Positions 1-7,363 of a DNA stretch of 47,510 nt are shown piece after piece. This DNA is from Candidatus Woesearchaeota archaeon. GTDB lineage: Archaea; Nanobdellota; Nanobdellia; Woesearchaeales; GW2011-AR4. The DNA lies in NCBI GenBank assembly GCA_016177615.1, contig JACOUX010000018.1, positions 1 through 47,510 of the forward strand. The letters are read 5' to 3'. The notes under the pieces are model-generated. The model did not search any database. It was not told the origin of the DNA and saw only the letters and a list, made by a program, of their open reading frames with translations. The position numbers and the translations under genes were made by a program. How positions within the stretch are numbered: the stretch's first letter is position 1; each line of letters starts with the position of its first letter.

Positions 1-2229
1 AATGATGTGACTGAAACATTCCTGGAGCAGTGGTTTTTCAAAATTACCGATTATGCTGAAGAGCTGCTGAAAGACATAGAAAAGCTGGAGCACTGGCCTG
101 AAAGGGTAAAGGTGATGCAAAGAAACTGGATTGGGAAAAGCGAAGGTGTAACTGTAAAGTTCAAGGTCAAGGATATGGACATTCATTTCGAGATGTATGA
201 CTCTGTCCCGCAGACTTTCATGGCCCAGACTTTTACAGTAATAGCTCCGGAACATCCAATGGTAAAAGAGCTCGTGAAAGGGACTGAACACGAAAAGCCC
301 GTTATGGAGTTTGTGGAGAACATCAAGAAGAAGAAAGCTTCGGACAGGTTTGAGCTGGAAAAGGAGATGGAGGGAGTATCTACAGGAAAATACATTGAAT
401 ATGAGATTGGAAACAGATTGCTTCCTGTTTGGGTCGCTTCTTTTGTCATATATGAGTATGGAAGCGGTGTTGTCAATTGCAGCGCCCATGATTTAAGGGA
501 TTTTGAATTTGCGAAAAAGTATAACATTCCGCTGCATCCGGTTATGTTTCCTCCTGACAAAGAAGAGGCTGAAAAAGTCAAAAATCTTGAATATGCATAT
601 GTGAAAGACCCGGAAGGGATATTGCAGGAGCCAAAAGAGTTTAAGGGAAGAAAATGGGGAGAATCCCGTGAAGGTATAATAAAATTCATAGAAAAAACTG
701 GTTATGGGAAAAAAACAGTCAATTTCAAACTAAGGGACTGGCTCATATCAAGGCAAAGATATTGGGGTACGCCAATTCCAATCGTATATTGCGCCAAATG
801 CGGCACTGTGCCTGTACCATATGAAGACCTTCCTGTCAAGCTTCCAAAGCCTGAAAAATGCAGATTCACAGGACAAGGAAATCCGCTGGAGACGTGCAGG
901 GAATTCGTGGAGGTGAAATGCCCTAAATGCCATGGAAAGGCAAAGAGGGATACAGATACAATGGACACTTTTGTTGACAGCTCCTGGTATTTCCTGAGGT
1001 ATTGCAGCCCAAAATATGACAAGGCTCCTTTTGAAAAGGAAAAGGCAGACTACTGGATGCCGGTCGACCAGTACATCGGAGGAATAGAGCATGCAATCCT
1101 TCATCTTCTTTATGCAAGATTTTTTGTTAAGGCATTGAGGGATTTGGGATTGGTTGCAGTTGATGAGCCGTTCAGCAGGCTTTTGACGCAGGGAATGGTA
1201 ATCAAAGACGGGGCCAAGATGTCAAAGTCTTTGGGAAATGTAGTTGATCCTGCTGAGATAAGCGAGAAGTACGGGCCTGATACAGCTAGACTGTTTATTC
1301 TATTTGCCGCATTGCCTGAGAAAGAATTAGAATGGAGAGACAAAGGAGTCAACGGCTCTTTCAGGTTTTTGAACAGGGTTTATAACCTAATTCAAGAGAA
1401 CCTAAACAATGTTTCCTTGAGGCATTATGACGAAAATAAGCTTAATGACAAAGACAGGTACGTAATAAGCAAGATGCACATGACCATAAAAAATGTAACG
1501 GAACACATTGAAAACTTTGAATTCTCGCTTGCAATCGGAAAGCTCATGGAATACTTTGATGTGCTGCAGAAATACAGGGAAAAATCCTTCAGAAACAAAG
1601 TTTCTGGGGAACTTGAAAATCAAAAATTTTCAAGTAATAAAGAGATGTTTGGAGAAGCCATAAAAAATCTTGCGCTTATGATGCTGCCTTTCACGCCCCA
1701 TTTAAGCGAGGAGATATGGCACATGATTAAAGCAGAGGGGTTTGCCTCATTGCAGAGATGGCCCGCTTATGATGAAAGAAAGATAGACAGGCGCGCAGAG
1801 GCAGTTGCAGCTCTTGCCGCAAATACAAGAAAAGACATAATCGAAATCCTGAGGCTGTCGAAGATTGAAAAGCCGCAGAAAATAAGGATGTTTGTAGCTG
1901 ATAAATGGAAATATGAGCTTATGGAAATTCTAAACAGGGAAATGAAAGCTACTCGAAATGCCGGCGAATTAATAAAAAAGGCCGTATCAGGAGATTTAAA
2001 GCTGCATGGGCAGGAAATATTTAAGCTGATTCCAAAATTATTAAGCGATGAGGCAAGAATACCCCAGGTTATTTTGAACCAGGAAATAGAGTTTCTCTGT
2101 TTAAGCGATTCTTTAGATGGCTATAAAAAAGAGTTTGGCTGCAGCATAGAAGTAGTCCTTGCCGAGAAATCAAAAGAGAACAAAGCAAGGCAGGCAATGC
2201 CGTCAAAGCCCGCAATCCTGATAGAGTAA
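1..2229 (+). CDS. leuS: Leucyl-tRNA synthetase, 5'-truncated by the window edge
   Basis: This enzyme charges tRNA-Leu with leucine in the cytoplasm. The frame is already open at base 1, so the true start and the HIGH motif lie upstream; the GTG at base 7 is not the start. Numbering from base 7, one sees the QWFFKIT and [11 protein letters not shown] segments, a CP1 editing domain over roughly residues 45-235, the [13 protein letters not shown] segment, two Cys-pair motifs (CAKCG, CPKCHGK), the [10 protein letters not shown] segment, KMSKS at 404-408 and a helical anticodon-binding domain. The core wording is that of bacterial LeuRS. The last 150 residues ([32 protein letters not shown]) instead resemble the C-terminal extension of archaeal LeuRS. 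The gene converges on the potassium channel with one base between the stop codons. Confidence 0.95.
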   Translation, partial: NDVTETFLEQWFFKITDYAEELLKDIEKLEHWPERVKVMQRNWIGKSEGVTVKFKVKDMDIHFEMYDSVPQTFMAQTFTVIAPEHPMVKELVKGTEHEKPVMEFVENIKKKKASDRFELEKEMEGVSTGKYIEYEIGNRLLPVWVASFVIYEYGSGVVNCSAHDLRDFEFAKKYNIPLHPVMFPPDKEEAEKVKNLEYAYVKDPEGILQEPKEFKGRKWGESREGIIKFIEKTGYGKKTVNFKLRDWLISRQRYWGTPIPIVYCAKCGTVPVPYEDLPVKLPKPEKCRFTGQGNPLETCREFVEVKCPKCHGKAKRDTDTMDTFVDSSWYFLRYCSPKYDKAPFEKEKADYWMPVDQYIGGIEHAILHLLYARFFVKALRDLGLVAVDEPFSRLLTQGMVIKDGAKMSKSLGNVVDPAEISEKYGPDTARLFILFAALPEKELEWRDKGVNGSFRFLNRVYNLIQENLNNVSLRHYDENKLNDKDRYVISKMHMTIKNVTEHIENFEFSLAIGKLMEYFDVLQKYREKSFRNKVSGELENQKFSSNKEMFGEAIKNLALMMLPFTPHLSEEIWHMIKAEGFASLQRWPAYDERKIDRRAEAVAALAANTRKDIIEILRLSKIEKPQKIRMFVADKWKYELMEILNREMKATRNAGELIKKAVSGDLKLHGQEIFKLIPKLLSDEARIPQVILNQEIEFLCLSDSLDGYKKEFGCSIEVVLAEKSKENKARQAMPSKPAILIE

Positions 2230-2230
2230 T

Positions 2231-2686
2231 CTATTTTTTCTTTTTTATCGAATGTTGGTGCTCACTTACCAAAGCCTGCCGGTCAAAATTAAAAATGCTT
2301 CTTAGCCTCTCCCAAATGCCTTTCGTATGATATTGGAATTTTATTTTGCCTATCTGCTTAAGCCAGAATTCTTCCCTCACTTCAACAAAATGGGAAGCAA
2401 GAAGGGACAACCCATACAGCGCCATTCCAACGCCCAAAAATACATAGATTATGGTAAATATCTTCCCTAAGTCTGTTTTTGGGACGAAATCGCCGTATCC
2501 CACTGTTGTCAATGTGTATGATGAGAAATAAAGGGCATCAAGATAGCGCCATCCCTCCACATAATGGTAGAAAATGGCTCCTCCAAATAAGACAAGCAGA
2601 ATGACGATGAAAACATATATCAGCCTTTTGTGGTATTTCCTGTGCTCTTCTTCCTCCATCTGCTTGATCTCTTTTGCAGTAACCAT
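2231..2686 (-). CDS. Small two-TM potassium channel (KcsA/MthK-type pore)
   Basis: This is a predicted K+ channel subunit acting as a tetramer in the cytoplasmic membrane. It has a charged N-terminus, TM1 at about residues 23-40, a pore helix, the signature filter TTVGYGD at 60-66, TM2 at about 74-95 and a 50-residue basic cytoplasmic tail. It has no RCK domain, so it is smaller than MthK. An upstream in-frame ATG at 2779 would add 31 residues of unlikely sequence. I place the start at 2686 because a TATA-like box (AAATATAAAT on the minus strand, 2708-2717) is centred 27 bases upstream, as expected of a leaderless mRNA. The family call is secure; gating is not visible. Confidence 0.9.
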   Translation of the reverse strand: MVTAKEIKQMEEEEHRKYHKRLIYVFIVILLVLFGGAIFYHYVEGWRYLDALYFSSYTLTTVGYGDFVPKTDLGKIFTIIYVFLGVGMALYGLSLLASHFVEVREEFWLKQIGKIKFQYHTKGIWERLRSIFNFDRQALVSEHQHSIKKKK

Positions 2687-2707
2687 AGAAACTGTTATTT
2701 TTCCGCC

Positions 2708-2717
2708 ATTTATATTT
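2708..2717 (-). promoter_or_regulatory. TATA box of the potassium channel gene
   Basis: The minus strand reads AAATATAAAT, centred 27 bases upstream of the ATG at 2686. The spacing predicts transcription beginning at or next to the start codon and rules against the longer reading frame from 2779. Confidence 0.65.
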
Positions 2718-2940
2718 CTTTCTGATGCTGGGCGGCATTGAAAAGTTCTCGCCTTGCTCGGGTTGCCATCCGTTCGCATTTTAAATTAAATATGTATAAT
2801 CACAATTCCCACAATTTCCTTGTGATGTGAATTTGTTGCCTGATAATACTCACAAATTGAGATGACAACCTCAACTTTTCAGTTCCGCCTGATGCTGGAG
2901 AGAACAAAAATAATTTATAGAGAATTTTGATATGCCATTA

Positions 2941-2950
2941 ATTTATATAT
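2941..2950 (+). promoter_or_regulatory. TATA box of the ketopantoate reductase-like gene
   Basis: ATTTATATAT lies about 28 bases before the ATG at 2974 and about 22 before the ATG at 2968. It lies inside the longer frame that would begin at 2932, so that upstream start is improbable. Confidence 0.6.
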
Positions 2951-2973
2951 TTCGGCGAATCAGCTGGATGAAA

Positions 2974-3945
2974 ATGAGAATAATAGTGCTTGGCGCAGGC
3001 GCGATAGGAAGCTTTTATGGGGCAAAGCTTTCAAAGCTGAATGATGTACTGCTGGTCGGAAAAACGGAGCATGTTGAAAAAATCAACAAAAGCGGCTTGA
3101 GAGTAATTGGACTGGATAATAATATTTATAGGCTAAAGGCGGAAACTAAAATTGATGAAATCGGCGATGAATCATTAATTCTGCTTACAACCAAAGTTCA
3201 AGACAGCAGAGCTGCTATAACCGGCATTAAAAAACTGCTGAAAAAGGACACCATTATAATGTGCCTTCAAAACGGCCTTTACAGCGAGAACATTGTCAGG
3301 AGAATTATTGGCAAAAAATGCATGGTTCTTCGCGCTGTCACAAACTTCGGAGCTATTTTCCTGAAGCCAGGAGTTGTCAGCTATACCGCTTACAGCTACA
3401 CTTCAATTGAAAAAAACCCGAAAAGCAATGAGATTGCGGAAAACTTTTCCAGATGCGGGCTTAATGCCCATGTTTCCAATAATATCAAGCACGATGTGTG
3501 GAAGAAGCTCGTGCTCAACTGCATGCTTAACCCGGTGACTGCCATATTAAAAATAGAAAATAGTGGAATTTGCGATGCAAGGCTAAACCCATTAAAGCGT
3601 CTTATTTCCGATGAGTGCCGAATGGTTGCTGAAAGAGAGGGTATAAAATTTGATTTCGATTTTGTTGAGAAGGCAAATAAGGATTTCAGATATTCTCGAA
3701 ATGTCTCATCAATGCAGCAGGATTTGATTAAGGGAAAGAAAACAGAGATTGATCATCTGAATGGTGCTGTGGCGGAGCTTGGAAAAAAGCTTGGAGTAAT
3801 GTGCCCGGTGAATGAAGCCTTGGCAGAAATTATCAGCCATTTGGAAGAAAAAAGGGATAATTCGGCTTATATAGGAAATAACTTTGGAATTCTGTCACCC
3901 AATCCTTATTCTAACGCTGCCATTTGCCTCTGTTATTCTGGTTAA
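2974..3945 (+). CDS. Ketopantoate reductase-like (ApbA/PanE) dehydrogenase
   Basis: This family reduces 2-dehydropantoate to pantoate with NADPH, a coenzyme A precursor step. The N-terminus carries the dinucleotide-binding motif GAGAIGSFYGAKL. The Rossmann domain continues through TTKVQDS and CLQNGL, and the C-terminal helical domain holds the conserved DVWKKLVLNCMLNPVTAIL stretch, close to the catalytic-lysine region of PanE. Length is about 323 residues, near the family norm. The start is 2974 or 2968 (ATGAAAATG); the TATA box at 2941-2950 favours them over 2932. The 3' end overlaps the convergent surface-protein gene by 51 bases, so the last 17 codons are read on both strands. The ApbA/PanE family is clear, but other 2-hydroxyacid substrates are possible. 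Confidence 0.85.
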   Translation: MRIIVLGAGAIGSFYGAKLSKLNDVLLVGKTEHVEKINKSGLRVIGLDNNIYRLKAETKIDEIGDESLILLTTKVQDSRAAITGIKKLLKKDTIIMCLQNGLYSENIVRRIIGKKCMVLRAVTNFGAIFLKPGVVSYTAYSYTSIEKNPKSNEIAENFSRCGLNAHVSNNIKHDVWKKLVLNCMLNPVTAILKIENSGICDARLNPLKRLISDECRMVAEREGIKFDFDFVEKANKDFRYSRNVSSMQQDLIKGKKTEIDHLNGAVAELGKKLGVMCPVNEALAEIISHLEEKRDNSAYIGNNFGILSPNPYSNAAICLCYSG

Positions 3946-4890
3946 GCGACCCACTTGGTTTTCCAACTGAAATTCAGCGGGCTGCTGGACCTGCCACCAT
4001 CCGGGCTGAACGAACACGAGTATCTTTTTGGCATTTGACCCTTCATCGTAGTTTTCCATTGCGAACCCGATAATCCTTCCTGATTTTGTTGCTTTCGCCG
4101 CATACCCTTTTTTGCTTGATGATGTCAATGGGTCTCCGATATTTATTGCTCCGTTTTCCAATGAAACCTTGACAGGAACCCTTCCTACAAGCGCAATCGG
4201 GACAGTATTTGTTTCTTTCAGCTCGCTCCCGAATCCCATAACGAATGCAGGGTTGGATGATACAACTCCTATGATATTTGGGTCATTTTGCTGGTCAGTT
4301 AATTTAACTATTGCTGCTTTTGCCGCAATCAGCTTGTCTTTTCCAGTCGATGTCCTGATTTCCGAGTCTTTTTCCTCTAATTTATTTTTTATTTTTTCCT
4401 CCAGATCCTCATTCGATAATTGCTCAAGGTTTTCTTCTGGCTCCCCATTTCCAGTGCCTGCCTCATTTACCACGTTGCCAGTGATTAAATTAGGTGTTGA
4501 ATTCTCATTTCCTCCTGTTTCATTTAATGAGCTGTCTTCTTCATTTACGCCGCTTGAATTATTTGAATTATTCTTATCGTTATTCAGAGCTTCGCTATTT
4601 CCACTTTCATCACTATTTGCAATTTCAGCAAGCTTGGAAGCATCGTTCAGCCGCATCTTTTTAATAACTTCCTTAACTTCGCTTTCATCCAACCCAAGCA
4701 CTTCGGATGCAATCCTCTCGTCTATTTTTGTCTCAGACAGAACTACAACATCCCCTGCTTCAAGAGTCTCCAATGTTGAGAATCTTTCTGCAACATCATA
4801 GGCGTGGGCTTTAATGTAGCTATCGTACACTGGAATAGTAGATAGCAGCCCTGCCAATAAAAGCAAGAACATCATAGCCAATTTTTTCAT
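3895..4890 (-). CDS. Secreted protein with an Asn/Ser-rich linker and a C-terminal surface beta domain
   Basis: This is a predicted exported or membrane-anchored surface protein of about 331 residues. It has a Lys-Lys start and hydrophobic signal segment (about residues 1-20), a charged region (about 35-90), a low-complexity Asn/Ser/Glu linker with NxS/T sequons (about 90-170), and a compact C-terminal domain containing GVVSSNPAFVMG, ALVGRVPVKVS, NIGDPLTSSS and IIGFAMENYDEG. I know this last domain from many Patescibacterial and woesearchaeal surface proteins, where it ends tail-fibre-like polypeptides. The start at 4890 is chosen because the minus strand has GGTGATC (4897-4903), complementary to the archaeal 16S 3' end, six bases upstream. 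A TATA box lies at 4914-4925. It sits 63 bases downstream of the larger surface gene and probably belongs to the same surface structure. Confidence 0.75.
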   Translation of the reverse strand: MKKLAMMFLLLLAGLLSTIPVYDSYIKAHAYDVAERFSTLETLEAGDVVVLSETKIDERIASEVLGLDESEVKEVIKKMRLNDASKLAEIANSDESGNSEALNNDKNNSNNSSGVNEEDSSLNETGGNENSTPNLITGNVVNEAGTGNGEPEENLEQLSNEDLEEKIKNKLEEKDSEIRTSTGKDKLIAAKAAIVKLTDQQNDPNIIGVVSSNPAFVMGFGSELKETNTVPIALVGRVPVKVSLENGAINIGDPLTSSSKKGYAAKATKSGRIIGFAMENYDEGSNAKKILVFVQPGWWQVQQPAEFQLENQVGRLTRITEANGSVRIRIG

Positions 4891-4896
4891 TTTCTG

Positions 4897-4903
4897 GATC
4901 ACC
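4897..4903 (-). promoter_or_regulatory. Shine-Dalgarno site deciding the start at 4890
   Basis: GGTGATC on the minus strand matches seven bases of the archaeal anti-SD (3' end of 16S rRNA GAUCACCUCCU). It ends six bases before the ATG at 4890. The alternative ATG at 4911 lies upstream of this site. Confidence 0.6.
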
Positions 4904-4913
4904 AGCAACAATC

Positions 4914-4925
4914 AAATATATAAAT
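4914..4925 (-). promoter_or_regulatory. TATA box of the 3895-4890 surface gene
   Basis: The minus strand reads ATTTATATATTT, about 29 bases before the ATG at 4890. The gene may therefore be transcribed separately from the larger surface gene upstream. Confidence 0.5.
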
Positions 4926-4953
4926 TTAATGAATTATTCAGAGTTCTCTATAC

Positions 4954-6705
4954 TTATCCCTTTAAGTTGACTATAACATCCCCATTTGAATCTATCAAAA
5001 GCTGGGTTGAGCTGCTGGTGATATTTGCGGTTCCCTGCACTGTAAAAGTCTGTGCTGGAACAGTCGTGTTTATGCCGACGTTGCCTCCATTGGGATTAAT
5101 GTAAGTGTCTCCGCTTCCTTCTGGCGCAATGAAAACATCTGTTCCATTCAGAACAATCTTAGGAGTCAATAAGCCATTAGCAGCCCTTGTATAGAATGAT
5201 AAAGCACTTGCTTCGCTTCCATTAACGGCATTAACAAGCGTAGCATTAATGAAGGAGACATTAACCAATTCAGAGTCATTATTGACTGCCCTGAACAAAA
5301 TGCCAATTCCAATGCCTCCAGTTGAATTAGCTGGATTATTCAGGCCATGGTCAAGGGTAATCAGGTTAGTAACAGACCTGTTATAAGAGTCAGTCATATT
5401 CAGGTGCAATAATCCAGGTTGTGCCAAATTAGCATCAGCATCTGTCCCTCTAATAGTTAACCTATTGTCCGGGGTTATTGTGCCTATTCCAACAAGATCA
5501 TCGATAAACTTAAGGTACACATTTGAGCTGCTCCTGTTCCACAATGAAGAATTCTGGGCATTCAAGTTAGAGGTGAAGTTTCCAAGATTATAAACCGCAT
5601 TTATGGTCTGGACTAAGTTGGTGCCCTGCCTTATCTCAGTTGCATTGATGAATGTCGCATTCAGCGACCCTAACGCAACAACAGAGCCAATCACAGTAAG
5701 TGTATCAGACGGGAGCGTTGTTCCTATGCCTATCTTTTGATTGGAAGCATTGGCAAAGAAAACAGAAGAGCCGCTTGAATTGTCAATCCTGAATGAGCCG
5801 TTTACGGTTAATTTCTCTCCTGAAAAGTTTGTGCCTATCGCTACATTGTCAGTGTGCGTTACCAGCCTTATAAGGCTTCCATCATCGGTCCAGCCGCCAC
5901 CGGAAGAAGGAGATGGAGTTGCGCATGTTATTGCATCATCTATAGTAGTTACAAACTGGCCTGAAGGGCATGCGCTTGGATAGCCAGTAAGGTTAGTCCA
6001 CCCAAGTGGAAGATGAACCACCGATAAGTTTGTTGTGGTTATATTAACAGCGGATATAGTTCCTGATACCTGGACATCTCCTGTTACGTTCAAGGACCCT
6101 GTTAGCCTGAGCCATCCGCTGACCAGATTGTCAATGACCTGGCCAAGCCTGAAACGGGCTTGGTCTCCTAGAGTTATGTTGCTTGCCAGGCTTATCGCTC
6201 CGATTGTGGTAAGGTTAAAGGTTTGGGTGCTTACCTCCAGGAAGGTTGAACCTGCCCCTATTGTTGCGTTTCCTCTTACGCTTAAGTTATTTACAAAATA
6301 GCTGGCATTGGGATTTAACGATTCGCTTACGTTGGCCCTGAAGGAATAAGGAGAAGAAGTCAAATTTACTCTTGGAGAGCTTTCTCCATCTGCATTGACT
6401 TCAACGCTTAAAAAGTAGGCATCTGCAAAGCTCAGGTTTACCCCGGCAAGCACAATATCATAGATTCCGTTTGCATCAGTGCTGATGCTGTTGTTAGGGG
6501 ATAGCCAGAGCAGGCTGCCAGAGGTATATGCATCATAAATTCTGAAGGTAAAATTAAAGGTGCCCTGCTGCGGAGTCCCGGCAGTATTTGTCAGCTTGCC
6601 CTGCAAGGTTATTGAATTTGGTATCGCAAGGGCAATAGAAGAGACTAAGAGCAATGCAGATAATAAAAGCAAAGGCTTCAGTAATTGTTTTTTATTGCTT
6701 GTCAT
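4954..6705 (-). CDS. Large secreted tail-fibre-like surface protein
   Basis: This is a predicted extracellular protein of 583 residues. A signal peptide (about 1-28, ending ALAIP) is followed by an N-terminal beta domain (about 30-125: ITLQGKLTNTAGTPQQGTF through SSPRVNLTSSPYSFRAN). This domain type is common at the head of Patescibacterial and woesearchaeal fibre-like proteins. The rest is beta-solenoid-like, with recurring units of the form VGIGTxxPxxxLTVxGS (for example at KIGIGTTLPSDTLTV, VGIGTITPDNRLTI, VGINTTVPAQTFTV). There is one Cys pair around SACPSGQF and ITCATP. NxS/T sequons are very frequent, fitting an N-glycosylated protein. The ATG overlaps the upstream helix-turn-helix gene's stop (ATGA), so the two are translationally coupled. 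The function is unknown; adhesion or a cell-surface coat is an inference. Confidence 0.8.
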   Translation of the reverse strand: MTSNKKQLLKPLLLLSALLLVSSIALAIPNSITLQGKLTNTAGTPQQGTFNFTFRIYDAYTSGSLLWLSPNNSISTDANGIYDIVLAGVNLSFADAYFLSVEVNADGESSPRVNLTSSPYSFRANVSESLNPNASYFVNNLSVRGNATIGAGSTFLEVSTQTFNLTTIGAISLASNITLGDQARFRLGQVIDNLVSGWLRLTGSLNVTGDVQVSGTISAVNITTTNLSVVHLPLGWTNLTGYPSACPSGQFVTTIDDAITCATPSPSSGGGWTDDGSLIRLVTHTDNVAIGTNFSGEKLTVNGSFRIDNSSGSSVFFANASNQKIGIGTTLPSDTLTVIGSVVALGSLNATFINATEIRQGTNLVQTINAVYNLGNFTSNLNAQNSSLWNRSSSNVYLKFIDDLVGIGTITPDNRLTIRGTDADANLAQPGLLHLNMTDSYNRSVTNLITLDHGLNNPANSTGGIGIGILFRAVNNDSELVNVSFINATLVNAVNGSEASALSFYTRAANGLLTPKIVLNGTDVFIAPEGSGDTYINPNGGNVGINTTVPAQTFTVQGTANITSSSTQLLIDSNGDVIVNLKG

Positions 6706-7250
6706 TTTCGTATCTCTTTATCTTTAATCATCTTCTTTTTTGCCCTGTGGTAGGCAGTCCAAACATTTGCCGAGTTCTTGTTGAGCAGCTGGGCAATCTG
6801 CTTGTTACGCATCCTCTTTACATCCTTTAAGTAATTCACCAAAGATTCCAAAACGCTTCTCTCAGGAGTGAATATAGAAACAGGCACGCTTACCCCATTA
6901 CTAATCTGGAATGGCCATGGCATTTTTTTAGCTGCCCTTTTGTAGTTTGACCAGATGCTGCTCTTGCCCCTGCCTATCAGTCCGGAAATATCGCGAAACC
7001 CAAGGTTATAGTTTTCTTTCAGGAATTTTGCAAGCGCTTCTGCGGGGCTCAGCTTTCCGGCAAAAATGGCAACAGGCACCTGAAAAGTGTCGTGGCTGTT
7101 CCACATTTTCATAATTTCCTCGTCAGAATAGCTGTATTTATGCTTCAATCTTCCTGATATTTTGCTAAACATATCAACCAGAAATTTCTCTTCTGCATTG
7201 TCTTCTAGGCCAAATGCGCCAAAATCCTCCCTTTTCCTGATAAATTCCAT
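6702..7250 (-). CDS. Tandem sigma-r4-like helix-turn-helix protein (cassette 1)
   Basis: This is a 182-residue cytoplasmic protein that I infer to be a DNA-binding regulator. Residues 58-114 and 122-174 are two copies of one unit: VPVAIF or VPVSIF, a short helix pair (AEALAKFLKEN; LESLVNYLKDV), then a putative HTH ending in a basic helix (SSIWSNYKRAAKKM; ANVWTAYHRAKKKM). The last part resembles sigma-70 region 4 helices of the type TVKSRLHRARKKL. The N-terminal 57 residues are acidic and helical. Its stop codon overlaps the start of the surface gene 4954-6705 (ATGA), so regulator and surface protein are co-expressed. A paralogue with the same plan lies at 9591-10142. I know no characterised member; transcriptional control of the linked surface gene is a hypothesis. 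Confidence 0.75.
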   Translation of the reverse strand: MEFIRKREDFGAFGLEDNAEEKFLVDMFSKISGRLKHKYSYSDEEIMKMWNSHDTFQVPVAIFAGKLSPAEALAKFLKENYNLGFRDISGLIGRGKSSIWSNYKRAAKKMPWPFQISNGVSVPVSIFTPERSVLESLVNYLKDVKRMRNKQIAQLLNKNSANVWTAYHRAKKKMIKDKEIRK

Positions 7251-7363
7251 CTTTTTAGAGTATATTTTTATATCTAAATATACTAATTTCTATACTAATA
7301 TATAAATATTTTGTTTTAACTAGGCAAAACTCGTATTATGTATTCTAAAATTAAGAATTTGTG

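Noticed and set aside
2822-2892. Possible C/D box RNA (GTGATGT, CTGA, GAGATGA, CTGA)
   Set aside because: The C-to-D' spacing fits, but C' to D is 23 bases instead of about 10-12, both C boxes have a mismatch and there is no terminal stem.
2724-2898. Imperfect inverted repeat (GGCGGCATTGAAAAG and its partner near 2874-2889)
   Set aside because: Only about 12 of 15 bases pair across a 130-base gap; chance similarity around two promoters is as likely.
4112-4801. Long plus-strand reading frame (229 residues) opposite the surface gene
   Set aside because: It is antisense to the Asn/Ser-rich linker and C-terminal domain; its Ser/Phe-rich sequence is what the opposite strand of such coding produces.
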